From Nectonema munidae (taxonomy: Eukaryota; Nematomorpha; Nectonematoida; Nectonematidae): DNA of 64,000 nt. Location of the stretch: positions 310,001 through 374,000 of the forward strand of contig JAUIRK010000923.1 in the NCBI GenBank assembly GCA_030549495.1. The letters are read 5' to 3'. The notes beneath the pieces are model-generated. The model ran no database searches, was not told the DNA's origin, and saw only the letters and a list, made by a program, of their open reading frames with translations. Positions 24,801 through 33,800 of this stretch are shown here, piece after piece (position 1 is the first letter of the stretch; every line of letters starts with the position of its first letter). The translations under genes were made by a program, and so were the position numbers.

Positions 24801-27800
24801 TACTATGCCACTTTTGGTCGGCCCCGAAGGGTGGCATAATAGCGAGATTTTACTGTATATATATATATAGCAATCAATACCCCTCAAAATTGTTTGCCAA
24901 ACTTTGACTTTGCGAACCACTGGCTTAAAGATATTTTGTACATAAAATGTTTGGCTATGGTGAATTTCCCAAGTTCTACTGCTAAAAACAATTGCGGGAA
25001 GATTTTTATTATTAATCGTATCACTCGATTTTTTGATCGGGTTGTATTGTTTTTTTTAATATTATTCCAAGCCCATTTTAAAAGATGGTGGCTATTTTGT
25101 TTATTTAGTTTGTTTTTCCTGAAATTTCAATTTCTATTTGGTAATAGGAAGGATAGCACCTCCATTGAAACATGATCTAAAATGTTGTTACTAAAAAATC
25201 TTAAATAAAAATGTGTCTAAAATTTGCTCATCTCCACCTTTTTTCAACTTTTTTTGTTTTTTTTCACGAGGTATCTTTACTTGATAATTTGGTATTTTTA
25301 AATGTAAAAAATTTTTCTAACCCCTTTTTTGTCGTAACAATAATTTTTATAAGCCCACATTTTATCGTGTTTTTATAAAAGTATTTTTTTGCATCTCTTA
25401 GCAACTTTTTAAATATTTATACTTGAACTTTATCAAAAATAAACATTTTTTATCGAATTTATTCGTTAAATTTTTGTCTATAGATAGAGCATATGGATTA
25501 TTATTATTATTAAAGTTTCATTTAGAATTTTTGCACATCGTTTCACAAATATTTTGTGCCGTGCTCGTCACCATTACTGCTGTTATAGGACGAGGAGTTG
25601 TGCTTACTGGGCCATATGCATCAAGTCGGCACTCCTTGGTTCAGTGAATAAAAAATATATATGTTACAGTAAGATTGTGAGACTAGTGATTTCGCAAAAT
25701 CTCTAAAACTTTCAGGAAATTCGTGAAATCACTGTTTCACTTATGTATTTCATTAAATCACTGAAATAAATGAAATCTAGGGATTTCGTGAAATTACTGA
25801 AATGAGGAGTGTTATATTACAGAACTTTACTGGACACATTTTTGGAAGATTGAAAAATAACCTAGTAATAGATTAATAATAATAATTATTCTTGAGATAC
25901 CCTTTTATGTCTTGGCCCAAAGTGTGCCAACATCACAACAGATACCTAGCCTTGTGTGCTAGGAGAAGAGGAAACGTCCCAAGACTACTGGTGTTGTTGT
26001 GAAACCAATTCTGTCCAATGAATTCAACTCTCGTGGTCAAGTTAATCTTGTTGACATGCAATCATCTCCACAAGCACAATTCGAGTGGATAATGGTTTAC
26101 CAGTGCCACCTTACAAAGTTTGTCATTCTCTTCTTCCAAGAGAGCTGCTGAAGTTGCCTGTCAACTACTGGATATCTTTCTCCTCTTCGGTGCACCAGCC
26201 ATTCTTCAAAGTAACAACGGTTCAAAATTTAAAGCTCAAGTCATCACAGAGCTCAAACAGTTGTGGCCTGAGCACAGAGTCAGAGTTCTGTTGAGAGAGC
26301 AAACGGTGACATCAAAGATATCAGCGTGGCTTGGATGACTGACAATAACACCCATGACTGGACTGTGGGACTCAAATTTGTTTAACAACAGAAGATCTGT
26401 GCTCACCATGCTTCCTGCAAAGCCATGTTTGGATCTTCTAATCTCCCACCTGACATTCTTCAAGGGCTTCTATCTGAAGATGATCTTCTGGAACTTCGTC
26501 AGTCACCAGCCCCTTCCACCATTGAGCCAACTCATGCCGCCAACAACCCCACTTCTTTCCATCAATGAACCACCACCAATGGGCCATATTCTCCTGCTAT
26601 CAGCTTATCATCACCACCAAAAAGCAGCCAGTCTTCTACAAGCTCCCAGCCTCCCCTTGAAAAGCGCCTGGAAGACATCACCAATCAGTGTAAAAGAGTA
26701 GGTGAATCCCAATTATGCTAGGCAAAAAGGATGGTCAAGCGATCACGTATGGAGTTAAAGGCGATTGAAGTTGGAGATAATGTTGCTGTTCCCATTCTCT
26801 TGGTTGACAGAGGTAGAGGTGACCCAAGAAACATTCTTCGAGTTATTGTAGATCGAGATGAACATGACATGTACAGAATTAGATTGCTCTCAAATCTACA
26901 GCTTCTGGTGGGCAAGGTTTTTTCCGAGGTGACTGCAGCAAAGGCAAAAAACAGTATCAGACAAGCAATGCAACTGTTTTAAAGCAAGGAGACTATGTGA
27001 CAGCAGTATCTCTCGTCAAAATAAGAATTAGTGAAGATTACATAATGGCGTGTTGTTGTTGAATGAAATAATACATTCAAATTATATTTAATGCTCCATA
27101 TGATTTCGTGAAATAACTGGAGCATCATTTCACAAATCCCTAGAGATTTCAGTGATTTGATGAAATCCTTGAAACAGTGATTTCACGAAAACTCTTATTA
27201 ATTGCATTGAATCTAATGAAGATGAATATTGATGCTCTGTCATTAAAGATTCCTACTTTCCGATTATTAACGCATCAAATAATCAGATCTAGTAGTACTT
27301 GTAGCACTCACACATGGGATGGGATCAGGGTCTGTTGCAAGCTGATTTGACCAATGTTATCAAATTGGGCCCCATGCCTTGAAGGGGCCCCGCGACTGCG
27401 CGCCTTTTTCTCTATTATATCATATAAAGTAACTTGAGTTCTACGCTTTCACAAGAAAGACTTATCAGCTTAGCAATGTTTCTATAGAAAGCAAGATTGC
27501 TAAAGCTATTGACTTTGAAAAGATTTTGCTAATACGAAAGCTAGAATATATTGAAATGAAATTAAATACCAATATATTGAAATGAGAATAAGCTATACGT
27601 AAAACAAAAATGTAACCGTAATTGTACAATCTAAAACCTGACATTCATTTTGTAGGAATGTTCCTTGAAAAGTTGCATTTAAAAAATTTTTTATTCAAAA
27701 AGTGGTGTAAGAAACGGTACATGCATACCTATAACGTAAGCAATGTGTTCAAAATCGTTGAGTTTATTTGATTTTTGAAAGTCTAGGCCAAAAGTAGCGA

Positions 27801-30800
27801 ACCTTTTTATGTTTAAAACCGTTTACAATGTGTTGTTATGTCTATAAAGGGCACATAACTTTTTAAAACAAAATGGTACTAAAGAAAAAAAATAATTTTT
27901 TTAACGAATTGTTTTTGTTTTTTGGAGAGACCATTTTGATTTCAGGCGCTATCATAGTGGTTCTCAATATCAATTTATCGCCCGAATCGTCACTTCTTAA
28001 TGCAGTTCGAGGAAAATTTTTAATTTGGCTCAAGTAAGAAAATGTTGATTCACGACAATGATTAAAATTTATATTTAATAAGCTTATTAAACACACTCAT
28101 AACTCATACAATTACTTTTCCCAAAGGCCCCAGATTCGCGACCTCTATTCATCGCCCATTTGAAGATAACATTAACCCATTTACGACCAATGTTTCTATT
28201 TTGGAACATAAGTAATTTCATCTTCGTCTGCTTTTTTCAATGACGTTGAATATAAATCGTCTGCGTTTTTTTAGATATCGTCTGCTTTGCTTGGTCTTAA
28301 ATGGGTTAAAGTACTTAAAGTGGGCTTGCGTACCGCTACACCTTTGTACTTCATTCAGCCTTCAACTTCTTCGCGTGGTTATTGCCATATGACAACGTGT
28401 AAACCAAAGAAAAGAGGAACAAGAAAATGAGAAAGATGTAAAAAGCCTATATGTAGAAAGCATGCAAAATATATGTATCAAAGTCGTTTTTAATTGCTAT
28501 TATAAATGGATAAAACTTTGTAGATGGCGTTAATTTGTCATTTTTGGGCATATTATATCATGATTTTTGTTGCTAGAGACAAAATAAAATAAAATTTTGA
28601 ATTTTGGAGAATTTAATAAATTTCCATTATTTTTTTGTAATGGGTTATATTCTAAATAGTTGATGCAAATGCCTTTGAATTTTGAAGCTGACGCAAAACT
28701 CGCGGTTTGTCTTACTAAGGTTAAGAAGCCGTCAATTGTTCCAGACTTAGCGCAGGAAAGTTATGATGCATCTTTGATATAAATTCACCTCCTTCTATAT
28801 TTCTAGAATGTGAATGTTTTGAATATGAGAGGAGAAATAACTGAACTTGGCAAGCGATGTTTTTCAATTTCGTTTCCTGTCAAATACGCGATCCCGGTGC
28901 TTTGGGCTTGTTTCTTCAAACTCTCGCAGCCTGTCCTCTCTGTAGCATCCATCCTCTCTCTACAAAACGATATATTCAATCATGTTCACGAAAAAAAAGA
29001 TTCATCGCGTATCAACAAAAACTTTTCCTACCTAGTAAAAGTTACTTTTTTTACGCATTACTAAAGCTTAGTGATGGGACGATATCAAAGTTTTGTTGGA
29101 AAACATATGTGTATATTTAACTGATATACCATGCTGATCTCATGTATCGGAAGGTACAAATGAAAATTTCCGATGCAATTCTTATATTAAAAACACGATT
29201 CCCTGATTCTTAATCATTATTAGAGTTCGTACTGGCGTTAAAAACTTTTACTAGAAGCTAAAATTTGTTAATTCTTAACCTCAAATGAAAAAAGCTTACG
29301 CTTATTAGTTTTTTTAAAAAAATTTTTACGATTCAAACCTTAGCTTTTTTTCATTCGAAAAAATATCGGAGATTCATGTTTCGAAAACCAATTCTTTAAA
29401 AAAGAATTCAACATTTTTTTTACTATTTGCCCAATCCTTTCAGGTCCAAAGCGACACCAGTATTCCAGAAATTAATATATCTTTGATTTAACCTCTCAAA
29501 AAGCTGGGCCTTATTGCGGTAAAAGTAGGTAAATTTTTTTATGAAGAAAAATTCGATTATAAATGTAACTGTTACACATTTAAGATTTATTCATTACCAT
29601 ATGTTGACACAAAATGGGAGTTATATTATTTACCATTATAAATATGATATCAAAACCTGAATCATTTAAAAAAAAAGGCATGCAATAGCACTGGCGGATT
29701 TAAAGGGGCGGAACCGGTGTACGCCCCCTTCTTCTAAAATTGCATTGCCATAATTGCTTGACAATTTTTCTTGATCTAATTCTTTTCGTAGAACTCAAAT
29801 ATTATGCTGATTTCTGCAACTTGTTTTGTAGATTCAATCTTTCTCTAAAGTGAGAAGCCCTAAAAAGTTTTTTATGTTTCAATCGTAGTTAAGTGTGACA
29901 CTTATTACTTTTATATTATCCAATTTTTTTGTAAATTTATTATTTAAACATATCAAGTATTACCACATCAATTCACTTCGCAGTTCAATGAATAAGGATC
30001 GTTTTAATGCTCTCATTCTTCATTTTGTTTTAAAAATTTTGATAAAGCGTAAATTTATATGCTTGAAATTTGAGTTCTAGTTTAGTAAAATCCGCCCCCC
30101 CCCCCCAATGCCAATTTCTAGATCCGCCCCTGAATAGAGTGTAGCACTGAACCTAATAGATTTAAACGGGTTTTAAAAATCTACCCTTTAAACTGTGAAT
30201 ATTCTAGTGTAGATGTCTTTTGACTATATCTTAATTTACTCATATTTTTTCCTCTGACAAATATTTTATATTTAGGCACAAATTTAGATATGTAAAAAAA
30301 AATTTCCTTTGCATAATAACCTAATAAAAAAATTTTTCCCCTTTAAAAATTAGCTTTAGAATTTGTAAATTTTTATCATGATAAAAATTGTGATGGCATA
30401 ACTAATATCAAAATTACTTGACATTATATACCTCTTCATTTATGTCTGACTTTAAAAACTTTGTTCCTCATTTCAAGCTTTTCTCTTCTTACTTACTTCA
30501 TCTTTTCAAAATTTCATTATTCATCATTCCTATAAAACAAAATAGAACCGTATATATCACATTTCTATTAATACCGTACATTCGCTAATGCCGTAATTTT
30601 GTCTTTAAAAAGAATCCTCTACCTAAACACAGAACACTAATTTTTTGTAAAAAAAATATTCTCATTTTTCCCTTAAAAGTCTAGAATTTTCTTTGAGTGG
30701 CAAAATCTCTACCTGCACGATCCGATAGAATTGGAATTTCTCGAATGCAAGCACGATCTCTCAAAGCAAATGATGAAATTAGCCTTCAACTTGAAGGAAG

Positions 30801-33800
30801 AAATTCTCATTTACCTCATAAGTTATCGCATGCTCGATTCTGCGCTCTCTGAATTTTCTCTCTTCAATTTGATTCATGAAGATGTCATCGCTGTAAATCT
30901 TTTTCTCACTCTTTCTCTGTTTATTCTTGTCTCGCGCTTTACTCGTTTGCTTATGCATCTTTCCCATATGGTGGTGTTTTAAGGATAGCTGATTATCAAA
31001 GGTCCTTATCTACAATTGACGCCAAAATTTGAATCGTATTTCTTACATTTTTTCATCAACGTCTTCTCTGTTTTTTCTATTATCTCTTGTGTTTAAAAAT
31101 TAATTTTTTTATGTTTACACTGATGATGATTGACACATTTAAAATTAAATAAGCAACCAATTCCATTATGAGAAATGCGGTTTCTCTTCCCTTTCTTAAG
31201 ACATACAAACGTTTTTTTTTGAAAGATTTATATAGTGTTAACATTTTATTTAAACAAACCTAAATTGTTTTGCCATTAAATGATTTGTATAGCCAAATTC
31301 AAAGAGAGTATTAAGCTTGATTAATTCATTTTCGGCAATGTAATATTTAACCACAACGCTCGTTCCGTAACCAAGACTGTGTAGTTGCAAAATTATGTAA
31401 TCGACTACGGCTTAATAGCATGAAATTGTGCCTATCTCTTTTGTTTGAGGGAAATGTAGCTAGCTTTGTGGCGTTTCTAATGAGGAATCAAAAATGAACA
31501 AGGAAGAACTGATACTGTATTCGAACTAAATACCTTGAACTCGCAAGTCCACACAAACAACAATAGTTGCGCTGCCAATTTGAATTAAACTGAGGTCATA
31601 ACAACTTTAATTTATTTGATTTGCAATCTACTCAAATTTTTAAGGCGAATAATGTATATAATAATTTAGCGCTACCACCTGACAATAAAAGCTGGCTACC
31701 TCTTTGATTGTACAAAATTAAGTCACATATAAAATAATTGTAAGTAATGGATGTATTAATGTCGCTGAAAAGATTTTTAAATAGTGGTATACTATGAAAA
31801 TTAAAAAGACCATTTATTGCATTTATAGTATTTTTCATTATCCACAATACAATAAAAAAAAATTTCGCGCGGAAGCTAATTTTATTTTGGAAATATTTAT
31901 AACATATACTATATAAGTGCTTAGTCATTGTTATTTTTATAAAATCAACGTCTTTTCTTCCACAGCAGAAATTATAACTCCGATACCTCAGCCATCTCCA
32001 TAACGATATATTTTAGGCAATCTTAGCAACCGGCTTGTATCCTAATCTCCTCTTTTCCTTCGTCAAAAATGGTAAAGAATACTTTCAAAAGCAAAATTTC
32101 GAAAAGCAGAAGTTCATCAACGTTTTGCTTTCTAAGAATCTGCTCAAGATTCGTCAAAAAGCAACTTCTCCATGGTCCTCTCTCGTTGGAACATTTTCAA
32201 ATATTGTATATTTACATACTTGCTGTATTTCTTATTTTAACTTTCTTCCCTCCCTCGCTAACCAATTTCCATTGACTTAGTAATCCACCATTTGATACCG
32301 AGATATTTGTAATTTCATTTTATGCAATTATTAGATTGTCTATGATCGTATAATAATTCTTTAAGCGAAAATACTAATTTTAAAGCAAATTGTTTGCTTT
32401 TATACCACATATATGCCAAAAACCTAAAGAATAACTGGTTTTTCTAACACTTTTTGACGTACGGATTTACAAAACATAGCAAACGAATAAGTCGGGAGGG
32501 GGGGGGGGTAGGAATTTTAGCTTAAACTATTTTTTGATTTTCCAGAGAACTTTTTTATCACACATGTGACTACTATTGTATGTATGATAGTTTCATTTGT
32601 TGTTATCTGAGAAACAATATAGTCGGAGGTAGATTTGGGCCTAAACCTTTTAAAATATTTTATAGTACATAAAATTTAATCCTCTTTTCATAATTATTAT
32701 TGTATATTAAGTTAAAAAGATTTTACTAATAATAATTTTTATACTGCCAATAATTGTTCAAAATTCTTTATCTAAAGCTTTGAAAGAGCTTATTGGTGGG
32801 GGAAGGGGATTAGAGCACCCGTAGCTCTCCTCTCTATCCGCAAAGTATACCTATACCTGAAAATGTTAGGTTCTCTTGTATTTGATCATCACAAAATTAA
32901 TGTAACTTCAAAAATACTTAAAGTGGGTTTGGACTTGAGTTGTATCCGATGTGAAATTTTTTGTATACGTGGATGCAGATGCGCATAACAAATTCAACAT
33001 CCTAGCGGATGCGGATATCGTAATTGCTATTCTAAGCAAGCGAAAGTTTTTTACTTCATAAAAATTCTGAGAGAAGATCTTAAAAATTTTGAATAAAGTA
33101 AATATTCAAAAATCACGATAAAAACTTTGCGGTAGATAGAAAAAAGAAAAATGTTTGAAAATTTCGGACGTGGATGCTATTGCTGATGTTGAAACTCAAA
33201 TGATGAGTTCGTATGAGGATGTTAAGAAGATGTAAACAATTTAGCGGATAAATTAATCGAAATGAAAAAGAGTCCAATCATCCTTCGAAGAGTCCAATCA
33301 TATTTTTATTTTGAAATACTTTATTTGAAGTTTTTTATTATTTTTTATGGTAATTTTTTCTCACATGTGAACATTATGGGACAAAAATCATACTTAAAAT
33401 GCTTTTTAATTATTGGTATCGGTTAAGCAAATATAAAGTTAAGGTCATTTTAAAATGTAATCAGAAACCTCAATCCTGAGAAAATTGGGATCGCTAAAAC
33501 ACTACTAGCATGTAACATAGAATCTATGAGAAAAATTCTCTAAACTTTTACAGATACAAGTATTCGTAAGCAAAAATTAATATTTAGTAAAGTTCCTAGA
33601 TACGACCGACCTTTCTGGCATATCTAAAAAGTCGTATTAGAGAAAAAGTCTTTTTAGAGGGGTTTGGCAAAATCCAATAACTAACTTTTTATATAATTAT
33701 TTTAAATCATATTAAATGGATTTATTTTTAGAATGTTGTGTTTGATTTGACCGAAGCGACCAAAACTTCGATAAAAGAGAAATATGAAACAACTATGATT

